Under the pieces are notes generated by a model. The model made no database searches, was not told the origin of the DNA, and saw nothing but the letters and a program-made list of their open reading frames with translations. A stretch of DNA of 64,000 nt. Source: Devosia sp. GTDB taxonomy: Bacteria; Pseudomonadota; Alphaproteobacteria; Rhizobiales; Devosiaceae. Position numbers and translations under genes: made by a program. Shown here piece after piece: positions 44,220-52,405 of this stretch; the first letter of the stretch is position 1; each line of letters starts with the position of its first letter. The stretch lies in contig NZ_JAQGJV010000074.1 in NCBI RefSeq assembly GCF_028290435.1, positions 1 to 64,000 on the forward strand, written 5' to 3'.

Positions 44220-44642
44220 ATGCCCATGATCGATGTCTACGCTGCCAAAGGAACGTTCGGCAATAAACCCGCGCTCACCAAGGCGCTCAATGCCTGCCTG
44301 ATGGCTTGGGAAAAGGTGCCGCCGATTTCATGGTTTACCGACAATACCGCCGCCTTCATCCACGAAATGGACGCGGATTCGCTGGCCAACGCCAATGGCG
44401 ACAGCACTTATGTGCGCATCCAGGTCCTGACCCCGGTGGGCATTCTGGATCGCGATAAAAAGCTGGGTGTCACCCGCGAGATGACCGACATCATCGTCGC
44501 CGCATCGGGCAATGCCACGCCCAAGGACCAGGTCTGGGTGCAGATCGTAGAGGCCCCCGATGGCGGCTGGGGCATTGGCGGCGACGCCTATCTCAATGAC
44601 GAAATCGCCACCGAAGCGCGCCGCCGTCTTGGCATCGCATAG
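44220..44642 (+). CDS. Tautomerase superfamily (4-oxalocrotonate tautomerase-like) protein
   Basis: This 140-residue protein begins MPMIDVYAAKGTF. After Met removal the N-terminal Pro is the catalytic base of 4-OT/MIF-type tautomerases. The core continues as a fused or extended tautomerase fold with SWFTDNTAAFIHEMD and TYVRIQVLTPVGILDR, and the second strand-turn region KDQVWVQIVEAPDGGWGIGG. The length fits one long subunit rather than a 60-residue 4-OT. The substrate is unknown. It lies divergent from the TetR gene and behind two operators, so expression is probably ligand-induced. The ATG at 44220 follows GGAGAAG. Confidence 0.85.
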   Translation: MPMIDVYAAKGTFGNKPALTKALNACLMAWEKVPPISWFTDNTAAFIHEMDADSLANANGDSTYVRIQVLTPVGILDRDKKLGVTREMTDIIVAASGNATPKDQVWVQIVEAPDGGWGIGGDAYLNDEIATEARRRLGIA

Positions 44643-44657
44643 GCCGCAATCGGCCCA

Positions 44658-44680
44658 GCGCCGGTCGAACAGACCGGCGC
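44658..44680. terminator. Hairpin between convergent tautomerase and infA genes
   Basis: A perfect 9-bp stem (GCGCCGGTC at 44658, GACCGGCGC at 44672) has a 5-nt loop. It lies between two convergent ends and could serve both, though no T tract is obvious. Confidence 0.5.
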
Positions 44681-44692
44681 GACTGCCTGATT

Positions 44693-44911
44693 CTAGCGGA
44701 AGCGGTAGGTCAAACGACCCTTGGTCAGGTCGTATGGCGTCATTTCACACAACACCTTGTCGCCGGCCAGCACGCGGATGCGGTTCTTGCGCAGCTTGCC
44801 GGCGGTGTGGGCGATAATCACGTGGTCATTTTCCAATTTGACCCGGAAGGTCGCATTGGGCAGCAATTCGGTAACAACGCCCGGAAATTCGAGCACGTCT
44901 TCTTTGGCCAT
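44693..44911 (-). CDS. infA: Translation initiation factor IF-1
   Basis: This 72-residue OB-fold protein binds the ribosomal A site during initiation. The sequence [40 protein letters not shown] and [18 protein letters not shown] is the standard alphaproteobacterial IF-1. It is read alone; the hairpin at 44658-44680 may terminate it. Confidence 0.97.
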   Translation of the reverse strand: MAKEDVLEFPGVVTELLPNATFRVKLENDHVIIAHTAGKLRKNRIRVLAGDKVLCEMTPYDLTKGRLTYRFR

Positions 44912-45103
44912 GTAGGCTCCTGAGTAGCCCCGAAGCAGGGCCTCGGCAGACGCCGGGCGGGTTCGGGTATGTTGGGATCATCACGTCTGGCAACCGGGTT
45001 TCCCCAGAGGCGTCGACAGGCAGAATGGTCTGATGGACGTTATATAGTGTAGTTCGCCTGCTTTGTGAACCACTTGCCGGTTTTCAGATCGCAATACAGC
45101 CAT

Positions 45104-46756
45104 CTATTCGCTGCGCCGCGCGATGACTGCTTGTTCCAGGTCAATGTTCTCCAGCATTTCACGCACGATTTCATCGTCCAGCCGCTCGGCGTCGCGCTCG
45201 GCGAGCAAGGAGCCACGGCGCGCCGCCTGCATTTCGCCGACAATGACCATCATTTTCTCGCGGCCAACGCTGTCGTCAGCGCCCCGGCCCGCCGGATTGA
45301 TCGAAAAGTCGCGCTTCACGTTGGCCAGCATGCGCTCGCTGAAGGCTTTTCCCGCCTCGTCGTCCTGGGCGTCTCGGATTTCCTCGAGCTTTTCGACCGA
45401 AGCCTTTTGCGTCGCCACCCGCGCCAGCGCTACCTGCTCCTGCCGAAAAGCCAGGTCGCCATCGTTGGTCACTCCCAGCCACTTGATCAGCCAGGGCAGG
45501 CTCAGCCCCTGCAGGATCAACGTTCCCAGCGCCACCGCAAAGGCGATGGTGACGATCAGGTCGCGCTCCGGCAGGATGAGCGGCGTACCGGCGGCGGCCG
45601 CCAGCGTCACCACGCCCCGCATGCCCGACCACGATAATATGAGGTTCTCGCGCCAGCCCAGCGGCTCGGCCAACTTGGCATCCGGACTGCGGCCACGCCG
45701 GCCGCGCTTGGTGGGCCGCGCATTGATGCTGGCCAGACGCCGCTCAAACCCCTCCTTGCGGCGCGGATGGCTCCATTTTGATAGCACGGCGCTGAACATC
45801 ACCCAGACCACGCGGACCAGAATCACCGCCGCCAGCGTCAACGCGGACAAGCCCGCCAGCGTGCCCAGGCTATATCCATGCTCGATCGCGTCCTCGACCA
45901 CGAAGCGGAACTGCAGGCCCATATAGGCGAAAACGAAAGCCTCGAGCAACGCATCCACGACGCTGAGGAACTCGCGCTGCTGGATGCGGCCATCGAATTT
46001 CAGGTCCGACGAATTGTGCCCCAGCGACAGGCCGGCAAACACCACCGCCATGACGCCCGATGCCGTCAATTCCTCCGCCAGCATATAGGCCGCGAACGGC
46101 ACGATGATGGTCAGCGCCGTGACCATGGTTGGATTATGCAGGCGGCGACGCACCTCGTGCACTAACCCACCCATAATGACGCCCAAAATGGCGCCCACGC
46201 CCGCCGCGAACAGGAAATACAATGCCGGATTGTCGATCGGCATTTTGGCGCCGGTCGCCCCGGCCACGGCCGCGCTAAACAGCGCCAGCGCCGCCGCGTC
46301 GTTGATCAGGCTTTCGCCCTTGAGCACCGTCATCAGCCGGTTGGGCAGCTTGAGCTTTGCCCCTATCGCGACCGCACTGACCGCATCGATCGGCGCGATC
46401 ACCGCGCCCAGGATCAGTGCCGCCGGCAGTGACATCACCGGATAAAGCCATCCCAGCAGCGCCCCCACCGCCACTGTGCTGACAAGGATCAGCGCCACGC
46501 CCATGTTGAGGATCGAGCCAATCCGCTTCATGAAGCTGAAAAACGAGAAATTCACCGCCGCCGAAAACAGCAATGGTGGCAGCACCAATCCGAGAATGAT
46601 TTCCGGCTCTAGCTCGGTGCGCGGCAATCCCGGCACGAAGGATACCGCAATGCCCACAATCGCGAGGAACAGCGCGGCCTGATATCCTTTGCGCTCGGCA
46701 AAGATCGTCAATGCGATGGCCGCCATCATCACGATCAGGATTTGGGATGCGCCCAT
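45104..46756 (-). CDS. Na+/H+ antiporter, CPA1 family
   Basis: This 550-residue monovalent cation/proton antiporter has about 12 helices. The ion-binding ND pair of CPA1 is in SLINDAAALALF, and APIDAVSAVAIGAKLKLPNRL is the preceding TM segment. SWSGMRGVVTLAAAAGTPL is the conserved Arg-containing helix near the end of the membrane part. A cytoplasmic C-terminal tail (about 430-550) is rich in charged coiled-coil residues and probably regulatory. It exports Na+, K+ or Li+ for H+ and maintains pH and salt balance. It stands alone on the minus strand. Confidence 0.92.
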   Translation of the reverse strand: MGASQILIVMMAAIALTIFAERKGYQAALFLAIVGIAVSFVPGLPRTELEPEIILGLVLPPLLFSAAVNFSFFSFMKRIGSILNMGVALILVSTVAVGALLGWLYPVMSLPAALILGAVIAPIDAVSAVAIGAKLKLPNRLMTVLKGESLINDAAALALFSAAVAGATGAKMPIDNPALYFLFAAGVGAILGVIMGGLVHEVRRRLHNPTMVTALTIIVPFAAYMLAEELTASGVMAVVFAGLSLGHNSSDLKFDGRIQQREFLSVVDALLEAFVFAYMGLQFRFVVEDAIEHGYSLGTLAGLSALTLAAVILVRVVWVMFSAVLSKWSHPRRKEGFERRLASINARPTKRGRRGRSPDAKLAEPLGWRENLILSWSGMRGVVTLAAAAGTPLILPERDLIVTIAFAVALGTLILQGLSLPWLIKWLGVTNDGDLAFRQEQVALARVATQKASVEKLEEIRDAQDDEAGKAFSERMLANVKRDFSINPAGRGADDSVGREKMMVIVGEMQAARRGSLLAERDAERLDDEIVREMLENIDLEQAVIARRSE

Positions 46757-46871
46757 GTGCCGTTTCCACCGCTGAATGTGTCATCCACCGGCTAACCCAG
46801 AACGCGCCCCATACAAAGGGATTTTCCTTCCTCCTCCCGTTTGTGGCAATCCTGTCTTGCTTGAACATTGT

Positions 46872-47024
46872 GCCACGCCCTCATGGTTCGAGGCTCGCAA
46901 AGGGCTCGCACCTCACCATGAGGGCCGCTGTTGATTTCGCGATGTTCCAACAGCCCTGATCATTTCAGTAGGCCTCATGGTGAGGCGGGAGGCGCAGCGG
47001 ACCCTCGAACCACGAGGACGTGGC
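46872..47024. repeat. Long palindromic intergenic repeat, type 4
   Basis: A 153-bp imperfect palindrome. The outer arm GCCACGCCCTCATGGTTCGAG-type sequence at 46872 pairs with CTCGAACCACGAGGACGTGGC ending at 47024. The inner arms CCTCACCATGAGG and CCTCATGGTGAGG pair, and GCTGTTG/CAACAGC pairs in the centre. A different family from the GA/CT-rich repeats. The gap 46757-47107 holds nothing else except the MarR operator. Confidence 0.88.
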
Positions 47025-47088
47025 GCTGTGGGCGGTCTCCGCTTGCTTGAACAGTTCCAAGAGCACCTCCCTTGCCAAACCTCACACG

Positions 47089-47102
47089 CGGGCATATACC
47101 CG
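47089..47102. promoter_or_regulatory. MarR operator 1 (near-perfect palindrome)
   Basis: CGGGCATATACCCG, one mismatch from the perfect form at 47523, lies 5 bp before the MarR ATG. Binding here would block translation-proximal transcription of the regulator gene. Confidence 0.7.
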
Positions 47103-47107
47103 TATCT

Positions 47108-47506
47108 ATGGATCAAACCTGCCTCTGCATCGCCGTCCGCAAAGCCTCGCGCCGCATGACCACGGTCTACGACGATGCATTGGCGCCTGTCGGCATCAAT
47201 CTGGCGCAATACAGTCTGCTCAAAAAAATCCGCCGTATGGCGCCGGTTTCCCTGACGGATCTTGGCGCCGCCATGGACCTCGACCGCTCCACCATCGGCC
47301 GCAACGTCAAGGTGCTGGACCGAATGGGCCTGACCCAGGCCATCACCGGCAAGGACCATCGCGAAGCCACGGTCGAGCTCAGCGAAACGGGGCAGGGTGT
47401 CCTGACCACCGCCATCCCGCTGTGGGAGCGGGCGCAAGAGCAGATCAATACCAGGCTCGGTGCCGATAAGGTTGCCCAGCTCGAACAACTGCTCGCCGAA
47501 CTTTGA
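47108..47506 (+). CDS. MarR-family transcriptional regulator
   Basis: This 132-residue protein has the MarR winged helix. SLTDLGAAMDLDRSTIGRNVKVLDRMGLTQ is the HTH plus wing (about residues 50-80), with flanking dimer helices at both ends. Two cysteines near the N-terminus (QTCLCIAVRK) could sense thiol-reactive or oxidant compounds, as in OhrR-type members; this is inference. It is followed by an MFS gene (70 bp), and matching palindromes lie before each gene, so the regulator probably represses both. ATG at 47108. Confidence 0.9.
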   Translation: MDQTCLCIAVRKASRRMTTVYDDALAPVGINLAQYSLLKKIRRMAPVSLTDLGAAMDLDRSTIGRNVKVLDRMGLTQAITGKDHREATVELSETGQGVLTTAIPLWERAQEQINTRLGADKVAQLEQLLAEL

Positions 47507-47522
47507 TTTTTTCACGCACAAG

Positions 47523-47536
47523 CGGGTATATACCCG
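47523..47536. promoter_or_regulatory. MarR operator 2 (perfect palindrome)
   Basis: CGGGTATATACCCG is a perfect 14-bp palindrome in the 70-bp gap between the MarR gene and the MFS gene, 40 bp before the MFS start. It differs by one base from the copy at 47089. Confidence 0.75.
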
Positions 47537-47576
47537 AAAATGGACGCCAAATGACCTCATGTCCAGGATGCCAGCC

Positions 47577-48869
47577 ATGATTTCCAATCGTCTCGCCAGT
47601 TTCCTCGCGGCGCGGGGCATCCACTACGGTTGGGTTGCCGCGGGCACCACCTTCCTCGTCATGCTCGCTACCGCTGCAGCCATGGGCTCGGCCGGCGTGC
47701 TCATCGAGCCGCTGCAAAAGGAGTTCGGGTGGAGCACCACCGAAATCTCCACCGCCTTCGCCATTCGCCTAGTGCTGTTCGGACTGCTCGGGCCTTTCGC
47801 CGCCGCCTTCATGAACCGCTTCGGCATTCGCGCCGTGGTCACCACCGCGCTGCTGTTCATCTCTGGCGGCATTCTGGCCTCCTTCGTCATGACCCAGGTC
47901 TGGCAGCTCGTCCTGCTCTGGGGCGTGGTCGTCGGTGTCGGCACCGGCATGACCGCGCTGGTGCTGGGCGCCACCGTCGCCACCCGCTGGTTCGACAAGC
48001 GCCGCGGCCTCGTCGTCGGCATGATGACTGCCAGCAATGCCACCGGCCAACTGGTGTTCCTACCTTTGATCGCTGCCCTCACCGAACAGATCGGCTGGCG
48101 AACCGCGCTGACGCTCGTGGTCGGCATCCTGCTGGTGGCCATGCTCGCCGTCCTCGTTCTGATGCGGGACCGTCCCGCCGATCTGGGTCTTGCCCCCTAT
48201 GGTGGCGCCGCCATCGTCCCGGCCCCGCCGCGTGGCAGCATGCTGTCATTGCTCACCTCGCCCATCGCCGCCTTGCGTGACGCCGCCAAGACCTCGGTGT
48301 TCTGGGTGTTGTTCCTTACCTTCTTCGTCTGCGGCTTTTCCACCAATGGCCTGATCCAGACCCACTGGATTTCCATCTGCGGCGATTTCGGCATTGCCGC
48401 CGTTGGCGCCGCCGGCATCCTCGCCGTTATCGGCATCTTCGATTTCGCCGGTACCATCAGCGCCGGCTGGCTCTCCGACCGCTTCGACAATCGCTGGCTG
48501 CTGTTCTGGTTCTACTTCCTGCGCGGCCTGTCGCTGCTTTACCTGCCGTTCAGCGGCTTCTCGCTCGAAGCCCTGGCGTTGTTCGGCGTGTTCTACGGTC
48601 TCGATTGGGTCGCCACCGTCCCACCGACGGTCAAGCTTGCCGCCGAGCGCTTCGGTCCCGAAAAGGCCGGCCTGGTGTTTGGCTGGGTCTTTGCCGGCCA
48701 CCAGCTCGGCGCCGCCAGCTCCGCCTTTTTCGCCGGCGCCTCGCGCACCCAGTTCGATAGCTACATGCCCGCCGTCTTCATTGCCGGGGCTCTCTGCGTC
48801 CTCGCGGCTTTGCTCATTTTGACCGTGGAGCGCCCGGCATCCTTCAAGGCTCGGCTTCAGGCCGCTTAG
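47577..48869 (+). CDS. MFS transporter (oxalate/formate-antiporter-like)
   Basis: This 430-residue carrier has twelve hydrophobic segments in two six-helix halves. It starts RGIHYGWVAAGTTFLVMLAT, then GVLIEPLQKEFGWSTTEIS with the motif A-like loop MNRFGIRAVV. A second motif A (GWLSDRFDNRWLLFW) follows the central loop. The GWVAAG opening and WSTTEIS are typical of OFA/monocarboxylate-like MFS proteins. The substrate is not deducible. The ATG at 47577 has AGGA 8 nt upstream; in-frame ATGs at 47559 and 47568 are alternatives. Under the MarR-type palindrome. Confidence 0.9.
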   Translation: MISNRLASFLAARGIHYGWVAAGTTFLVMLATAAAMGSAGVLIEPLQKEFGWSTTEISTAFAIRLVLFGLLGPFAAAFMNRFGIRAVVTTALLFISGGILASFVMTQVWQLVLLWGVVVGVGTGMTALVLGATVATRWFDKRRGLVVGMMTASNATGQLVFLPLIAALTEQIGWRTALTLVVGILLVAMLAVLVLMRDRPADLGLAPYGGAAIVPAPPRGSMLSLLTSPIAALRDAAKTSVFWVLFLTFFVCGFSTNGLIQTHWISICGDFGIAAVGAAGILAVIGIFDFAGTISAGWLSDRFDNRWLLFWFYFLRGLSLLYLPFSGFSLEALALFGVFYGLDWVATVPPTVKLAAERFGPEKAGLVFGWVFAGHQLGAASSAFFAGASRTQFDSYMPAVFIAGALCVLAALLILTVERPASFKARLQAA

Positions 48870-48961
48870 CACTCGTTAACCCCTGTGGCAGCTTGGCGGG
48901 AGGAGTTCACCTTCCGCTAAGCTCCGTAAGGGAAATTGCCTCCCACAGGCGGGGGCATGGC

Positions 48962-50455
48962 ATGAGCACGACTAAAGCGTCGAAATGGCAGTTTTCTCAC
49001 AAGGTCATGCTGCCGGTTGTGCTGGCCATCACCATCACCGTGGTGGCGGTCGGCGGTTTCGTGGTCTGGTCCACGGCTCGCACCGACGATCATGCCTTGG
49101 CGCGCGAAACGGCGCTGGTTGCCAACGCCTTGAACGATCAGTTGAAGGCCATGCCGCCCATTCAGGTGGGCTACGCGGTATGGGACGAAGCGCTCACCGC
49201 CGTGGCCGAGGGCGATACAGATTGGCTGGATGAAAATATTGGCGCCGCCGCCTATACGGCCTATGGCCAGCAGCGCAGCTACGTCCTCAATTCCAAATTA
49301 CGCCCGGTCTATGCCATGCGCGACGGCGGCAAGGTGCCCGCTAAGGCCTTCGAGTCGGTGCGCGCCGTCATCGTGCCGCTGATTGACAAGCTGCGTTCAC
49401 TCGATGGCATCGCCGCGACCTCCGCCTACAATAACAGCGTCAACGGCACCGCGCCGTCCGCCACGGACGTCGCCCTGCTCGATGGTCATCCGGCCATGAT
49501 CAGCGTCATGCCCATGCTGTCCTATTCCGGCGACATGACCGAAGACGCCGGCAATGAGCCGATCCTGGTTTCGGGCATGTTGCTGGAAGATGCCTTGGCC
49601 ACCACGTTGAAGGACCAATACCTCTTCAACGGCGCGCACTTTGCGCTCACCGCCGATGTGCCGGCGGGCGAAGCCGCCTATCCGGTGCGCAACAATGCCG
49701 GCGACACCATTGCCTGGTTCAAGTGGCAGCCCGACCGGCCGGGCGCCCGCATCCTGCAGGATACGCTGCCCGCTCTGCTCGGCGCGTTCGTGGTGGCCGG
49801 CATCATCATCACACTGCTGCTGCGCAATCTGCAGCGCGCCTCGACCCAGTTGCAAACCGAGCGTGCCGAGGCCCAGCACCGCTCCCTGCATGATCCGCTG
49901 ACGGGCTTGGGTAATCGCGCCCTGTTCCGCGATCGCCTGCACCAGGCCGTCAGCGCCATGCAGCGCGGCGAACCGCAATTGGCGCTGCTGGCGCTCGATC
50001 TCGACCGCTTCAAGCAGGTCAACGATACCCTTGGCCACGAAGCCGGGGATGAATTGCTGCGCCAGGTCGCCGGCCGCATCGCCAGCATGCTGCGTCCCAC
50101 CGATACGCTGGTGCGCCTCGGCGGCGACGAGTTCGCCATCATCCAGACTGGCATCTCAACCCATGCCGATGCCGCCGACCTGGCCCAGCGCGTTATCGCC
50201 GCCCTACAGGCGCCGTTCCATCTCTCCGGCACCAGCGCCCAGATCGGCGTCAGCATCGGCATCGTGACGGCGCCGGATCTGGCCCAGACTGAGGCCGAAC
50301 TCGCCGCTCGCGCCGACGACGCGCTCTATCGCGCCAAGGCCAATGGACGGAACTGCTTCAGCCTCTATGCCGAACCCGCCAACGAACCGGCGCGACTGCA
50401 GCAAGAAATCCAGCATGCTTACAGTATTCGGGTCCGCGCGACCGACGCAGCCTAG
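48962..50455 (+). CDS. Membrane diguanylate cyclase with CHASE4-like sensor domain
   Basis: This 497-residue protein has a first transmembrane helix (about 14-38), a periplasmic domain of about 240 residues with the DWLDENIG and YDxxYV-like features of CHASE4 sensors, a second helix (about 270-292) and a GGDEF domain. The catalytic motif GGDEF is intact at 387-391, and the RxxD product-inhibition site is at 378-381 (RPTD), so active, feedback-inhibited c-di-GMP synthesis is expected. LDLDRFKQVNDTLGHEAGDELL is the usual metal-binding segment. Its stop overlaps the convergent moaB gene by 4 bp. Confidence 0.93.
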   Translation: MSTTKASKWQFSHKVMLPVVLAITITVVAVGGFVVWSTARTDDHALARETALVANALNDQLKAMPPIQVGYAVWDEALTAVAEGDTDWLDENIGAAAYTAYGQQRSYVLNSKLRPVYAMRDGGKVPAKAFESVRAVIVPLIDKLRSLDGIAATSAYNNSVNGTAPSATDVALLDGHPAMISVMPMLSYSGDMTEDAGNEPILVSGMLLEDALATTLKDQYLFNGAHFALTADVPAGEAAYPVRNNAGDTIAWFKWQPDRPGARILQDTLPALLGAFVVAGIIITLLLRNLQRASTQLQTERAEAQHRSLHDPLTGLGNRALFRDRLHQAVSAMQRGEPQLALLALDLDRFKQVNDTLGHEAGDELLRQVAGRIASMLRPTDTLVRLGGDEFAIIQTGISTHADAADLAQRVIAALQAPFHLSGTSAQIGVSIGIVTAPDLAQTEAELAARADDALYRAKANGRNCFSLYAEPANEPARLQQEIQHAYSIRVRATDAA

Positions 50456-50988
50456 CGCTCATCCAGCCGCGGCATCAGCTCGACGAAGTTGCATGGCTTG
50501 TGCCGGTAATCGAGCTGGTGGGTCAAAATCCCCTCCCAGGCATCGCGACAGGCGCCGCGCGAGCCGGGCAGGGTGAACACGAACGTCGTGCCGATCAGCC
50601 CCGCCGTCGCGCGCGACTGGATCGAGCTGGTACCCACCGTAGTGCCCGAATACTGGTGGAACAGCACCGAAAACCCCTCCATCCGCTTGTCGAACAACGG
50701 CTCGATTGCTTCCGGGGTGACGTCGCGGCCGGAAAAGCCAGTACCGCCAGTGGTCAGGATCACATCGACCTTCGGATCGGCGACGAAATTTTGCACCGCC
50801 GCGCGGATCAACTGGATATCGTCGCGCACCACGACCCGCTGGGCACACTTGTGTCCGTCGGCCTCGAGCAACGATTTGAGCAGGGCGCCGCCGGTGTCGG
50901 TTTCCAGCGTCCGCGTGTCGGAAACAGCGATGACGGCGATCGACAGCGGAACGAAATTGCGGTCTTCAAACCGGGCTGACTTGAACAT
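50452..50988 (-). CDS. moaB: Molybdopterin adenylyltransferase-type protein MoaB
   Basis: This 178-residue member of the MoaB/Mog family activates molybdopterin by adenylation in molybdenum cofactor synthesis. Hallmarks are SIAVIAVSDTRTLETDTGG, VILTTGGTGFSGRDVTPEAI (the nucleotide/MPT loop) and LPGSRGACRDAWEGIL. The ATG at 50988 lies inside the end of the upstream MFS gene, with GGAGAAG just before it, so translation is probably coupled. No other mo-cofactor gene is seen nearby. Confidence 0.94.
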   Translation of the reverse strand: MFKSARFEDRNFVPLSIAVIAVSDTRTLETDTGGALLKSLLEADGHKCAQRVVVRDDIQLIRAAVQNFVADPKVDVILTTGGTGFSGRDVTPEAIEPLFDKRMEGFSVLFHQYSGTTVGTSSIQSRATAGLIGTTFVFTLPGSRGACRDAWEGILTHQLDYRHKPCNFVELMPRLDER

Positions 50989-52267
50989 CGCTTCTCTCCG
51001 CTTCTTCGGTTTCCGCATCGTTTGGCGGGATGTCTTCACTATCAGCCCGGGGGTCGAGCGCAACCGATTCCGGGGTCACCTGCTTGTCATTGCCCATCGG
51101 CTGGAACGGCGCGCGATTGGCCGCCACCGGCGCGCTACGCACCCGCATGCGCAGGAATGCCGTAACCGCCAAAGCGCCGTGGAAGGCGGCCGTAACGATG
51201 AACAGCCCCACCGGCGCAAAAGCGCCCATGATGAACGATGCCACGGCAGGGCCGATCGCCAGCCCCACGCCCAGGATCAGCAGCATCCCGCCGGCGATCT
51301 TGGCGAATTCGCCGTCCTTGGCAAAGTCGTTGGCATGGGCAACGGCCACGGCGTAAATCGGATTTGCGCAGAAGCCATAGAGCGCGAACAGCACATACAT
51401 CATCCAGCCCGCGGAAGGATTGATGATGACGGTCAGCGCGCCAATCAACGCAGCGGCCCCCGAAAGCCCGATCAGAACAATGCGCCGGTCGATCCGGTCG
51501 CTCAGCCGCCCGAACGGGATTTGCGCCACGGCGCCCAAAATCGCCGCTAGCGCGAACAGAAAGGCAATGCCGCTGGCATCCAGCCCCTGCTCGTAGCCAT
51601 AGACCGGCGCCAGCGTGCCGAACGAACCATTGGCCATGCCTACCGAAAATGCCGCGATCGCCGCCACCGGCGAGGTCTTGTACAATAGCCGCACATCCAG
51701 CCGGGCCGAGGCCAGCGGACGCGGTTGTGGGCTCGACGTCAGCGCTGTGGGCAGGACCGCGCAGATGAAGCTGATGGCGCCGAGCACGAAGGGGATATAG
51801 CCGGCCGTGCCGGTCATCGACATGGCGATCTGGCCCATGGTGGAGGCGGCCATATTGATGGTGACATAGATCGAAAACACCGTGCCGCGGCTCTTGTTGT
51901 CGGCAACCTCGTTGAGCCAGCTTTCCACGATCATCGCCGCGCCGGCAAAGCAGAAGCCCGACAGCGCCCGCAGCACGATCCAGCTCCAGTCGTGAATCAT
52001 CATCAAGTTGAGCAGGATAGTGACCGTGCCGATCGCCGCCATCACCGAAAACGCCCGAATATGGCCGACCTTGCGCACGATCAGCGGCACGCAGATCGAG
52101 CCGGCGACGAAGCCCACCGACCAGCCGGTGCCGATCAGGCCCAGCGACAGCAGTGAAAACCCTTCCTCGGCCCCGCGTACCGAGAGCAGCAGTCCCTGCA
52201 GCCCACCGCCGAACATCAGCAGGGCCGAGCCCAGGAACAGGGCATAAATCTTGATTACGGAGGACAT
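50966..52267 (-). CDS. MFS transporter
   Basis: This 433-residue protein has 12 hydrophobic helices. SSVIKIYALFLGSALLMFGG begins TM1, with GSICVPLIVRKVGHIRAFSV (motif A region), SFICAVLPTALTSSP before the middle loop, and the second-half motif A PFGRLSDRIDRRIVLIGL. An acidic tail of about 45 residues follows TM12. It resembles YcaD-type carriers of unknown substrate. ATG at 52267 chosen; the longer start at 52342 adds a hydrophilic segment. Overlaps moaB by 23 bp. Confidence 0.88.
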   Translation of the reverse strand: MSSVIKIYALFLGSALLMFGGGLQGLLLSVRGAEEGFSLLSLGLIGTGWSVGFVAGSICVPLIVRKVGHIRAFSVMAAIGTVTILLNLMMIHDWSWIVLRALSGFCFAGAAMIVESWLNEVADNKSRGTVFSIYVTINMAASTMGQIAMSMTGTAGYIPFVLGAISFICAVLPTALTSSPQPRPLASARLDVRLLYKTSPVAAIAAFSVGMANGSFGTLAPVYGYEQGLDASGIAFLFALAAILGAVAQIPFGRLSDRIDRRIVLIGLSGAAALIGALTVIINPSAGWMMYVLFALYGFCANPIYAVAVAHANDFAKDGEFAKIAGGMLLILGVGLAIGPAVASFIMGAFAPVGLFIVTAAFHGALAVTAFLRMRVRSAPVAANRAPFQPMGNDKQVTPESVALDPRADSEDIPPNDAETEEAERSDVQVSPV

Positions 52268-52405
52268 GGACGCTTCCGGCTGGGGATTTAAAATCATCAC
52301 GCAATGGTGACCATATCCCGGTGTCATTGTTTCGCACGGCAAAAGTGCGGCGGGATGCGAATTTGTTTTGGCGCTTAGCGCGGAGGACGAAACCCGCCAG
52401 CCTGG

